From: Bacteroidia bacterium
GTDB taxonomy: Bacteria > Bacteroidota > Bacteroidia > SpSt-205
Assembly (NCBI GenBank): GCA_025057135.1
Contig: JANWXY010000002.1
Location: forward strand, 1-57,652
DNA: 57,652 nt
Direction: 5' to 3'
Positions 8,663 through 15,840 of the stretch are shown piece after piece (positions within the stretch are counted from its first letter, which is position 1; each line of letters starts with the position of its first letter). A program made the translations under genes and the position numbers. Below the pieces are notes generated by a model. That model had not been told where the DNA came from. It ran no database searches and worked only from the letters and a program-made list of their open reading frames with translations.

Positions 8663-10046
8663 GTGCGAGAAGCTCTAACCATATTTTCGGGTATATGCCT
8701 ACGGCGATAGATAGAACGATAAACCCCCATACGATGAACTGATACTGAACAAATGCCTTACTCGTGGAGGATATAGTAGGAGGGGGAGGCGCCGCTAACT
8801 TACGATATGCCCTGAGGAAGTATATGGCTGTGAGTACTATGTTTGCTCCTGGGAGGAGAGCCCAAGCCCAGTTCGTGCCGTTTGCTACGCCCCATATGAT
8901 CATGAGCTCTGAGATAAAAAGCGCCATCCCCGGGGCGCCTATGGCACCAAAGCTTAGTAGAGCCGCTTGAAACTGCTTCCAGCTGCGATGAGCGAGAACT
9001 CCATGGAGATTATCTATCTGTCGTGTGTGAAATGACTTCTCCAACCAGCCGACCCAAGCAAAAAGTCCAGCGCTGATGATGCCGTGGGTGAAAAGCTGGT
9101 GATACGCCCCTTGTAAGCCATACACGCTTTGAGCCCCTGCACCGATAGCCACCATGGCCATGTGTCCGATAGAAGTGAAAGCAATCATCCTTTTGAGGTC
9201 CGACTGTCCCGTTGCGACAGCGGCTGCATATACGAGGCTTATCCCGCCGGCTATTCTGAGGATGAGGGCCTCTTCCGCCGTCGGTGCTACCCATACCCAG
9301 TGAAGGAGAGCATATCCACCCAGCTTGAGTAGAATCCCCGCCAGCATCATTGATAAAGCAGTGTCTGCCTCTACGTGGGCATCTCCAAGCCAGCTATGTA
9401 GGGGAACCAAAGGTAGCTTTACCGATAGTCCCACAGACATAAGTATCCACGATAAAGGCGGCAGCTGAGCAGAATACCAGGCATCACTAATGCCGCTTGG
9501 TACCTCCCGCAAACCAATCAGTAGCCCAATCAGAAATAGAATCGACCCGCTAAGGGTGAAAAGAGCAAACTTCACAGCAGCATTTTTTCGTTTAGGGCTG
9601 CCCCAGCCATAAATCAGCAGAAAAGCAGGCACGAGCGCCGCTTCATAAAAAATGAAAAATAGCAAGATATCCTTCGCTAAAAATACGCCTTGTGAAAATC
9701 CCATCACTAAGAAAAGCAGCGCTGAAAACTCTTGAACTCGTCCAATGTACCTTTGCCCGTATAGAAGCGATGCATGCCCGACTACGATAGTGAGAAGGAG
9801 AAGAGCGAGATTAGTGGGGTGGGCACTGATAAAGTAGAAAAACTCTTCTCCTCCCATGCTAAACCATGGTGAGCGTACCGCCACAGCCGCTTTTTCGTTT
9901 AGGTCATAGAGAATAAGCCAGACTATCCCTTGGATACCGCCATGTATGATAGAAAAGACTCCTAATGCTCTGCGAGACATCAAAAGTGCTACTCCTGCTG
10001 CCCCGATGGGGGATAGCCATAGAGCATTTAGTGCAATAGCCTCCAT
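8649..10046 (-). CDS. nuoM: NADH-quinone oxidoreductase subunit M (complex I antiporter-like)
   Basis: A 465-residue antiporter-like subunit of complex I. Key signatures are 'FFIFYEAALVPAFLLIYGWG' (TM5 Glu), 'GLSVKLPLVPLHSWLGDAHVEADTALSMMLAGILLKLGGY' in two consecutive pieces (TM7 Lys, TM8), 'SIGHMAMV' and 'QLFTHGIISAGLF'. The C-terminal TM12 acidic site sits in 'GMALFISELMIIW'. Length is close to normal. I take the ATG at 10046 (MEAIALNALWL) as start. It overlaps the nuoL stop by 19 nt; an upstream in-frame start at 10082 would add 12 unconvincing residues. It is translationally coupled to nuoL and nuoN. Confidence 0.9.
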   Translation of the reverse strand: MEAIALNALWLSPIGAAGVALLMSRRALGVFSIIHGGIQGIVWLILYDLNEKAAVAVRSPWFSMGGEEFFYFISAHPTNLALLLLTIVVGHASLLYGQRYIGRVQEFSALLFLVMGFSQGVFLAKDILLFFIFYEAALVPAFLLIYGWGSPKRKNAAVKFALFTLSGSILFLIGLLIGLREVPSGISDAWYSAQLPPLSWILMSVGLSVKLPLVPLHSWLGDAHVEADTALSMMLAGILLKLGGYALLHWVWVAPTAEEALILRIAGGISLVYAAAVATGQSDLKRMIAFTSIGHMAMVAIGAGAQSVYGLQGAYHQLFTHGIISAGLFAWVGWLEKSFHTRQIDNLHGVLAHRSWKQFQAALLSFGAIGAPGMALFISELMIIWGVANGTNWAWALLPGANIVLTAIYFLRAYRKLAAPPPPTISSTSKAFVQYQFIVWGFIVLSIAVGIYPKIWLELLAHVGG

Positions 10047-11446
10047 AACATCCCAATAATCAGCGTTAGTAGGAGACCCCAACTCAAAGCTTGGGTATAG
10101 GCTTGACTACTCTCTCCTGAGAGGAATGCCATGCTTCGGCGCATCATTTGTGCAGCTCTGAGCCACCCTCTTTGGGAGAGCAGGGCTTCCGCTCGTGCAA
10201 AGGTATCACCTAACTTAATAGCTCTGCGAGCCATGCCGTCTAAGCCTGCGTTTAGTTTACTATCTGCCAGAGAAGCCCATCGACTGAACATTTCCCAACC
10301 CGTAAAGCATAACCTCATTACTTGCAGAGGGAGCATGTCCAATCGGAGCTTTACTTTGTCATAATAGAAAAAGGCTCCTGTGATTAGCCCTGCAATAGGC
10401 AATAGAGTCTGCCATGGAGGCATCTCCATATGAAGGATTGCCAAGGAAAGCAGCGAAAGTGGCGCTACTTCTGAAATATGAAAGTTCAGTCTGAGATTTT
10501 TTTCCTTGCGAGCCCATGCTTGTCCCAGGGCTATGGCAGTGATTAGTTCAGTCAAAAGTATTTTTTCATCGGTGAGGGCTTCACTCATAAAAAGGAGGGA
10601 CGAGGCAAACCACCACAAAAGTGTGAGATGAAGAGAGAAGCCTGCCCTTTTCTGTGCACTATCTAAAAGAAGAAACAGAGCCGCCTTCAGATAGCTATGG
10701 TGTAAGAGATAAGAGAGCGCACGCTCAGGTTGCGGAGTTAGATACAGAACTATTCCCAAATGCGCCGCCGTTGTCCAGGCCAAGGTGGTCTTGGAACTGC
10801 GACTGAGTACCGCTCCGAGACTTCCCATCAGACTGGCTACCCACAGAGCGATATAGCCCCAAGCTGGAAGCCCATGCCCCACGAAAGCAGGATAGCGGAT
10901 AGGTAAGTATGCCGCCATCCCTACCAGCAGTGCTGAGTGTAATAGCGCAGAAACTGGCGCCGGAGCTAACATTGCTTGTACGAGCCAGAAAGTAAAAGGA
11001 AATATGCCTGCCTTGATAAGGACTCCTATCCAGACGCCAGCTGAAAACGATCCAGAAAACACCCCAGCAAGCCAAAAAGCATCGCCTAGTCTATTAGTCA
11101 TGAAAGCGATAAAGGCAGCTTCTAGACTACGAGGACTTAGTCGGCGTCCAAAAGCTATCAAGCCCCATCCCGCTATACTGACCATTTCCCAGCCTGCGAA
11201 TACCCAAATGGAATGAGTACCTTGTACGAATAACATAATCCCTCCAACCGCTACCATGAAAGCGCTTGCATACAAAAGGTAAGGCACAGAGGGAGAATGC
11301 TTCTCTTTTCCGTTTCCTGTGAGGAGGATATAGCCTGCAATCGTAGCAGTAACTTCCAGAGCAGTGACCAATAGGGGGTCTCGTGCCCATAGGCGTGTCA
11401 GTATGCAGCCAAGGGCTACAAGTCCTAAGAGGCTGCGTTGAGTCAC
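10028..11446 (-). CDS. nuoL: NADH-quinone oxidoreductase subunit L, shortened
   Basis: A complex I antiporter-like subunit of 472 residues, against about 600-650 for usual NuoL. Retained features are 'FAGWEMVSIAGWGLI' (TM5 Glu87), 'MTNRLGDAFWLAG', 'LIKAGIFPFTFWLVQAM' (TM7 Lys145), 'APVSALLHSALLVGMAAYL' (His170) and 'HHSYLKAALFLL' (TM8 Lys254). A 'SEALTDEKIL' stretch corresponds to the TM12 'FSKDEI' motif. After that the C-terminal part can still form the amphipathic lateral helix (about 350-440) and a final membrane helix. N-terminal helices and much of the TM9-11 region are missing. The start is GTG at 11446, which overlaps the purQ TAG by one base. I see no frameshift, so this looks like a genuine compact form. 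Confidence 0.85.
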   Translation of the reverse strand: MTQRSLLGLVALGCILTRLWARDPLLVTALEVTATIAGYILLTGNGKEKHSPSVPYLLYASAFMVAVGGIMLFVQGTHSIWVFAGWEMVSIAGWGLIAFGRRLSPRSLEAAFIAFMTNRLGDAFWLAGVFSGSFSAGVWIGVLIKAGIFPFTFWLVQAMLAPAPVSALLHSALLVGMAAYLPIRYPAFVGHGLPAWGYIALWVASLMGSLGAVLSRSSKTTLAWTTAAHLGIVLYLTPQPERALSYLLHHSYLKAALFLLLDSAQKRAGFSLHLTLLWWFASSLLFMSEALTDEKILLTELITAIALGQAWARKEKNLRLNFHISEVAPLSLLSLAILHMEMPPWQTLLPIAGLITGAFFYYDKVKLRLDMLPLQVMRLCFTGWEMFSRWASLADSKLNAGLDGMARRAIKLGDTFARAEALLSQRGWLRAAQMMRRSMAFLSGESSQAYTQALSWGLLLTLIIGMLWRLLH

Positions 11447-12096
11447 TACCGGGCGTTTAGGTAGCGGGCTATGCCGCGTAAAAAGTCTAAGCCATCAGAG
11501 TTCCCTTGATAGGGGTCGCAAGCTCGCTCAGGGTGAGGCATCAATCCAAATACCGTCCCTTCGGCATTTCCAATACCAGCGATGGCAGCATAGCTGCCAT
11601 TCGGTGCAGGGGCGGGTACATATTGTAGGCTCCATGCAGGTAGGGTCTCGTTGGGTACATATCGTCCATCTGCATGAGCTATGGGCAATCGGTATAGCCG
11701 TTCTCCGATATACGGGGTCAGAGGGCTCTTTTCTGCGGCTTGTACAGTAATAGTCTGACAGATGAAGCGTCCGTGTGTATTGCGGCGCAGAGCACCTGGT
11801 AGCCATCCTGCCTCCAATAGAATCTGAAAGCCATTGCAGATACCCATGACGAAGCCTCCATTTCTCCAAAAGGATTCTACGGCAGGCATGACGGCAGCAA
11901 ATCGGGCTATCGCCCCAGCTCTCAAGTAGTCACCATATGAAAAGCCCCCAGGCAGGAATACTGCCTCCAGAGGAGGCAAAGTGGGCTCAGCATGCCATAT
12001 ATACTGGGGCGTGAAGCCTGCTCGTTCTAAGGCATAGTACAGGTCTCTGTCGCAGTTGCTTCCAGGAAATACGACAATACCCGCTCTTATACGCAT
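11446..12096 (-). CDS. purQ: Phosphoribosylformylglycinamidine synthase, glutaminase subunit
   Basis: A 216-residue class I glutamine amidotransferase that supplies ammonia to PurL in purine synthesis. It begins 'RAGIVVFPGSNCDRD', typical of PurQ. The nucleophile Cys lies in 'GICNGFQILLEAG', the His-Glu of the triad is in 'GLMPHPERA', and 'LPGGFSYGDYLRAGAIA' is characteristic. The ATG at 12096 is preferred; a longer reading frame upstream (to 12273) adds about 59 residues that overlap the M16 gene and look random. It overlaps the upstream M16 gene by 10 nt and is followed directly by nuoL. PurQ inside a respiratory operon is unusual, although gene order is only weakly conserved in this phylum. 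PurL and PurS are not in the window. Confidence 0.93.
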   Translation of the reverse strand: MRIRAGIVVFPGSNCDRDLYYALERAGFTPQYIWHAEPTLPPLEAVFLPGGFSYGDYLRAGAIARFAAVMPAVESFWRNGGFVMGICNGFQILLEAGWLPGALRRNTHGRFICQTITVQAAEKSPLTPYIGERLYRLPIAHADGRYVPNETLPAWSLQYVPAPAPNGSYAAIAGIGNAEGTVFGLMPHPERACDPYQGNSDGLDFLRGIARYLNAR

Positions 12097-13331
12097 TCCG
12101 CAGCAAAAATAGAAGCCTCTGCCCCCACAGCTACTTGGACGACTGGATGAGTGGGGAGGTCTATGAATGGAAAGTCTGATAAGTTTGAAATAGCATTTAC
12201 TTGCTGGGCATGTTGGATAACTTTTTCGGGGCCGAAGCCAGCCGCTACGATGCGTAAGACTCGGTCTGCCCATTCATTGAGCGTCTCAGGCATAGAGTGA
12301 AGGAGCAGATAGTTTCGTACTTCAATCAGAATATCCTCGGTGGGGAAAGGATTTTTAGACCACCGTTCTACCTCTGTGTGAATGCGAGATACAGCTTCTG
12401 AGGCACGCTCTTTAGCTACTTCGGTGGAAATCACTATGTAGCTTCCAGCCACGCAGTTGTCGGGATAAGCGTGGATACCGTATGTGAGGCCAGCCTCTTC
12501 GCGAACCGACCGCATCAGTTGGGCGCCGAAGTATCCGCCTAATCTCATAAGCGCCATTCTGTAATATCCGTATAGGTCATGTATGGGGCGTACCCATGGA
12601 TAAGCTATGCGGAGGGACACTTGCTTAGCGTTTGGAAAAGGGAGGGCTTCACATACTTCTGGCATCTGAAGGGATAAAGGCATCGTGTAGGCCACAGAGC
12701 CAATCCATGCAGACCACTTGTAGAGAGACTCAGGTAGATAGGGAGCGGCAATTACGACTCCGTTCAAGCCCTTCCTTATGAAGTGTTCATAGTAAGAAGT
12801 GAGAAGCGTCGTATCTATGCGCCTCAGGGTTTCTATGGACTCATAAGCGGTAATGCGATACGATTGGCCCCAGAGGTAATGCTGGAGGGTAGCATCGGCT
12901 TGATAGGTGGGATTCGCACGAGAGCGGGTTTCAGCCTCTATGAGCCGATTTAGATGGTGACTCACAGCAGGTCCTGATAAGGTAGGATATGCTACCGCTT
13001 CATACAGAAGCCCCAGAGCCGATGACAGATTTTCTGTCAAACCTTCCGCTGTCAGAAAGATTGAATCTCTATTGCTCCCCCATCCCATATCCCAGCCCAG
13101 GCGGTGGAGACGCTCCGCAAGCTGACCGACAGGATAGTGCGCATTCTCCTCGGTCAAAAGGCGAAGCAACAGGCGCCGCAAACCAGCAGGATAGGTCCTC
13201 AGAGAAGGGGCAGACCAAGAGATGCCTACATACGATAAAGGCTCTTTGCTACGAAACCAGTAAACCGGTACTTCCCCCATTCGCTGTATGGCGGGTATCT
13301 GGGGGGCTACATACTGTACATAAAACCTCAC
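12087..13331 (-). CDS. M16-family peptidase homologue lacking the zinc site
   Basis: A 414-residue protein with the fold of the M16B (insulinase/processing peptidase) family. The C-terminal half keeps the 'GGYFGAQLMRSVREEAGLTYGIHAY' signature (residues about 283-307), with the Arg and Tyr used in substrate binding. At the N-terminal position where active enzymes have HxxEH it reads 'LLRLLTEEN', so zinc binding and catalysis should be lost. Such non-catalytic members usually pair with an active subunit, as in mitochondrial MPP alpha, but no active partner is nearby. The start is GTG at 13331, overlapping the stop of the DUF697 gene as GTGA, which implies translational coupling. It also overlaps purQ. 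A role in protein quality control is only a guess. Confidence 0.75.
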   Translation of the reverse strand: MRFYVQYVAPQIPAIQRMGEVPVYWFRSKEPLSYVGISWSAPSLRTYPAGLRRLLLRLLTEENAHYPVGQLAERLHRLGWDMGWGSNRDSIFLTAEGLTENLSSALGLLYEAVAYPTLSGPAVSHHLNRLIEAETRSRANPTYQADATLQHYLWGQSYRITAYESIETLRRIDTTLLTSYYEHFIRKGLNGVVIAAPYLPESLYKWSAWIGSVAYTMPLSLQMPEVCEALPFPNAKQVSLRIAYPWVRPIHDLYGYYRMALMRLGGYFGAQLMRSVREEAGLTYGIHAYPDNCVAGSYIVISTEVAKERASEAVSRIHTEVERWSKNPFPTEDILIEVRNYLLLHSMPETLNEWADRVLRIVAAGFGPEKVIQHAQQVNAISNLSDFPFIDLPTHPVVQVAVGAEASIFAAECV

Positions 13332-13900
13332 AAGCGCTCCAGGATTTTACGCTTTTGGGCTTCGTATTCTTCGGCAGTTAGGACTCCTGCTTTGTGAAGC
13401 TCATAGAGTTTTCGGAGCTGTTCATAGGGGTCCTCAGGCGTAGGCGTGGGAGGTTGATTTCGGACATCTTCATACACTTTTTGTCCTTCTCTGAATGCTC
13501 GTTCGTAAGCTCTCTTGGCGGTATTTGTATCAAAGTCTCGTAGCGTGCCCCCACTGGCGAAGTGTTCAGCGAACACTTTTCCTACGCCGTAAGTTGTTGC
13601 TGCAGCCAGTGCTGAGGCGGTCAAGCCGCCCATCATCCAGCCTATTCCAGGGATGAGTTTTACGAGAGAAGCGCCGCCACGCACAGCTGTCGCCCCTACC
13701 AAGCTCGCTATGAGCCCTTTGGCCAAGCCAGAAAAGAAGGGGACATCATATACCTTGGCCAGTTTCCGAACGAGATTAAGTTGTACGGCGGTCGTCGTAG
13801 CCCAATCTGCAAACGGGAGTGGGACTAGCCCCGCTCCCATTGCCACTATCATATGCTCTCGAATCAGCTTCTCAGCCCTCTGCCTTTTTTCCTCTTCCAT
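13328..13900 (-). CDS. DUF697-like membrane-associated protein with C-terminal SHOCT domain
   Basis: A 190-residue protein. Residues about 8-115 resemble DUF697 (the YcjF C-terminal domain): 'MGAGLVPLPFADWATTTAVQLNLVRKLAKVYDV' in two parts, then a small-residue hydrophobic stretch 'LIPGIGWMMGGLTASALAAATTYGVGKVF', likely membrane-inserting. A Pro-rich linker (about 148-157) leads to a SHOCT short helix pair, 'LRKLYELHKAGVLTAEEYEAQKRKIL' in outline, which is common in bacteria and often helps oligomerisation. It is first in the operon leading to nuoL/M/N. The start at 13900 is fixed by a TAnnTTTG element 4 nt upstream. The function is not known. Confidence 0.75.
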   Translation of the reverse strand: MEEEKRQRAEKLIREHMIVAMGAGLVPLPFADWATTTAVQLNLVRKLAKVYDVPFFSGLAKGLIASLVGATAVRGGASLVKLIPGIGWMMGGLTASALAAATTYGVGKVFAEHFASGGTLRDFDTNTAKRAYERAFREGQKVYEDVRNQPPTPTPEDPYEQLRKLYELHKAGVLTAEEYEAQKRKILERL

Positions 13901-13904
13901 TCTA

Positions 13905-13912
13905 CAAAAGTA
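13905..13912 (-). promoter_or_regulatory. -7 promoter element of the DUF697-M16-purQ-nuoLMN operon
   Basis: The minus strand reads TACTTTTG, exact to TAnnTTTG, with a 4-nt spacer to the ATG at 13900. It sits in the 14-nt gap after the phoD stop, so the -33 region lies inside phoD. Confidence 0.62.
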
Positions 13913-13914
13913 GC

Positions 13915-15768
13915 TTATCGCTTGAGTAGCCGATAAGTATGTTCAGACTGACTCCTTAGCTTCAAAAGGAATGCGCCCGCAGAAAGTCCATCTAAGGGGA
14001 TTTGGTAATAGTGGGTGCCGGCCGACTGGGGGTGAATCATGTATCGTCCTACCATCTTTCCTTCCAAGGTGTAGAGCTGAACTTCTGTGGGCTGACCTGT
14101 CGGTGTGTAAAGTTGCAAGGTGACGAAATCCTGCGCAGGGTTGGGATAAACCCCAATCAGTGAGACCTCAGGTAAGGAAAGGCTACTGGAGGGGCTTGAC
14201 CGTGGGATAAGTGGCGGATTGTAGTTTGGTGGAGCCGTTGCGGGGCCTGAGGCTTGTCTTAGGAAGCGTTCCCCAGCTTGCACATACCAGCTCGCTCCCA
14301 GAGTTTCGCCGGGGATAGGCTGACTGATTGTATTAGCATAATACCAATCGCCCTGCACTTTTTGAGGTGTGATGTCTATCAGTACGTATCCGTGCCGAGT
14401 TAGGTCTGCATACTTTATGTGAGGATTTTGCGATTGAACGACTGAGACATTATTAAAGTTGCCTAAGAAAGAAGCATTAGCGGAGGTAATGCTCGGAGTT
14501 ACGAACTCCACGGCTGTGGAACCAGCTCCCGTCGTACTGTTATAAGTTCCAGGACCGAAAGGTAGGTCATTTCCCCAAGAAGTATGAATATCTCCTGTAA
14601 GGATCACTACATTTGCGATGTTATTCTGAATGATTGTATCCATGAGCCGTCGCCTTTCTGCAGGGTAGCCGTCCCACTGGTCCGCATTTACGATAAAAGA
14701 ATTGGCGAATACATTTACCCGCAGGGGAGCCACCATCACTTGCTGTCCTATGAGCTTCCAGGTAGTAGGGGCGCTTTTTAGCTGGCTATACAGCCAGTTT
14801 CGCTGCACTGTCCCGAGTAGTGCGCGGTTGGGGTTGTTTAGGGTAGCATCATTTACATTTATCAGACCGCTGGGCATTTGTTGGTCCCTTCCGTAATGGC
14901 GTGTATCCAGCATGATCAGAGAGGCTAAATCACCCCATTCAAACTTTCTCCAAATGCGCAGAGAGTCACTGGGGTCAGGCATGCGAAACGGAATCCACTC
15001 ATGATAAGCCCGTAGCATGGCCGCTCGGCGAGCCGTGAATGAGCCTTCTGAACTAGGAGAGTGATTTTCAGCTCCGCTCGTCCAGGCATCGTTGGCTAAC
15101 TCATGGTCATCCCAAACGGCTATCATAGGATAGTTCTGGTGAAGCCATTGGAGACTACTGTCTAAGCGGTAGTGGGAATACCTTATTCGATAGTCCTCTA
15201 AGGTGAGAATCTCTCTCGGGGGTTCAGCCGGGCGAGCAACTCCTTGGGATGGTCCGTATTCATAGATGTAATCCCCGAGATGAACGACTAAGTCTATATC
15301 GTTTCTGAGGGTGATGTTTTCGTAAGCATTGTAGAAACCGTTCTGGTAATCAGCACAGGATACCACGGCGATGCGTAGTCGGGTGGAGCTACCTGACGGC
15401 AGAGTGCGGGTTCTACCCGTAGGAGAAGTCGCATTGAGGGCCTTGAAGCGATAGTAATACCATCGTCCTGGTTGAAGCCCTGTCGCATCTACTTTGACGG
15501 TGTAATCTCTGTCAGCATTTGTACTGAAACTCCCACTAGCGACGATTTGTGTAAAGTATGGGTCCTCCGCTACCTCCCAGTTGACGGACACGTCTCCCGT
15601 CCAGTTTTGAGGAGGAGTGACGCGAGTCCACAGGATAACGCGATCCGTGAGAGGGTCGCCAGAGGCTACTCCATGAAGGAATGGGGCTTGACTTGTGCGC
15701 ACATAGGCACGATTGGGATGGGTAGGTTGGGCTAATAAAAGCCCTCCCAAGAGGAGGATATACCGCAT
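13915..15768 (-). CDS. phoD: PhoD-like alkaline phosphatase with T9SS sorting domain
   Basis: A 617-residue secreted phosphodiesterase/phosphatase. After a signal peptide (1-16) it shows the PhoD N-terminal domain 'GVASGDPLTDRVILWTRVTP'. The metal-binding metallophosphatase blocks follow: 'VVSCADYQNG', 'LVVHLGDYIYEYG', 'MIAVWDDHELANDAW', 'MLDTRHYGRDQ' and 'VILTGDIHTSWGND'. The last 75 residues form a T9SS type A domain ('IGVYPNPAQDFVTLQL', 'GAFLLKLRS'), so it should be exported across the outer membrane rather than by Tat alone. No twin-arginine motif is seen at the N-terminus. I chose the ATG at 15768 because it opens the signal peptide and lies 4 nt after an exact TAnnTTTG. It probably releases phosphate from phosphoesters. 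No Pho box was recognised. Confidence 0.9.
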   Translation of the reverse strand: MRYILLLGGLLLAQPTHPNRAYVRTSQAPFLHGVASGDPLTDRVILWTRVTPPQNWTGDVSVNWEVAEDPYFTQIVASGSFSTNADRDYTVKVDATGLQPGRWYYYRFKALNATSPTGRTRTLPSGSSTRLRIAVVSCADYQNGFYNAYENITLRNDIDLVVHLGDYIYEYGPSQGVARPAEPPREILTLEDYRIRYSHYRLDSSLQWLHQNYPMIAVWDDHELANDAWTSGAENHSPSSEGSFTARRAAMLRAYHEWIPFRMPDPSDSLRIWRKFEWGDLASLIMLDTRHYGRDQQMPSGLINVNDATLNNPNRALLGTVQRNWLYSQLKSAPTTWKLIGQQVMVAPLRVNVFANSFIVNADQWDGYPAERRRLMDTIIQNNIANVVILTGDIHTSWGNDLPFGPGTYNSTTGAGSTAVEFVTPSITSANASFLGNFNNVSVVQSQNPHIKYADLTRHGYVLIDITPQKVQGDWYYANTISQPIPGETLGASWYVQAGERFLRQASGPATAPPNYNPPLIPRSSPSSSLSLPEVSLIGVYPNPAQDFVTLQLYTPTGQPTEVQLYTLEGKMVGRYMIHPQSAGTHYYQIPLDGLSAGAFLLKLRSQSEHTYRLLKR

Positions 15769-15772
15769 TCCA

Positions 15773-15780
15773 CAAAAATA
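15773..15780 (-). promoter_or_regulatory. -7 promoter element of phoD
   Basis: The minus strand reads TATTTTTG, exact to TAnnTTTG, with a 4-nt spacer to the ATG at 15768. It is divergent from the promoter at 15829. Confidence 0.65.
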
Positions 15781-15797
15781 GGGACACACAGCTAATA

Positions 15798-15814
15798 GCC
15801 TATCATGAATAGGC
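15798..15814. promoter_or_regulatory. Inverted repeat between divergent promoters (candidate operator)
   Basis: GCCTAT and ATAGGC arms flank a 5-nt centre (catga). The repeat starts 18 nt from the phoD -7 element and ends 15 nt from the -7 element of the dehydrogenase gene, so it covers the -33 region of both promoters. It could be an operator for coordinated control. No regulator is known. Confidence 0.4.
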
Positions 15815-15828
15815 GCATAGGGCTTATG

Positions 15829-15836
15829 TATCTTTG
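15829..15836 (+). promoter_or_regulatory. -7 promoter element of the carboxynorspermidine dehydrogenase operon
   Basis: The plus strand reads TATCTTTG, exact to TAnnTTTG, with a 4-nt spacer to the ATG at 15841. This predicts a leaderless mRNA. Confidence 0.65.
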
Positions 15837-15840
15837 CCAC

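Noticed and set aside
12097-12273. 59-residue N-terminal extension of PurQ
   Set aside because: The extension overlaps the M16 gene, is rich in Ser/Pro/Arg and lacks homology to PurQ; the family start is at 12096.
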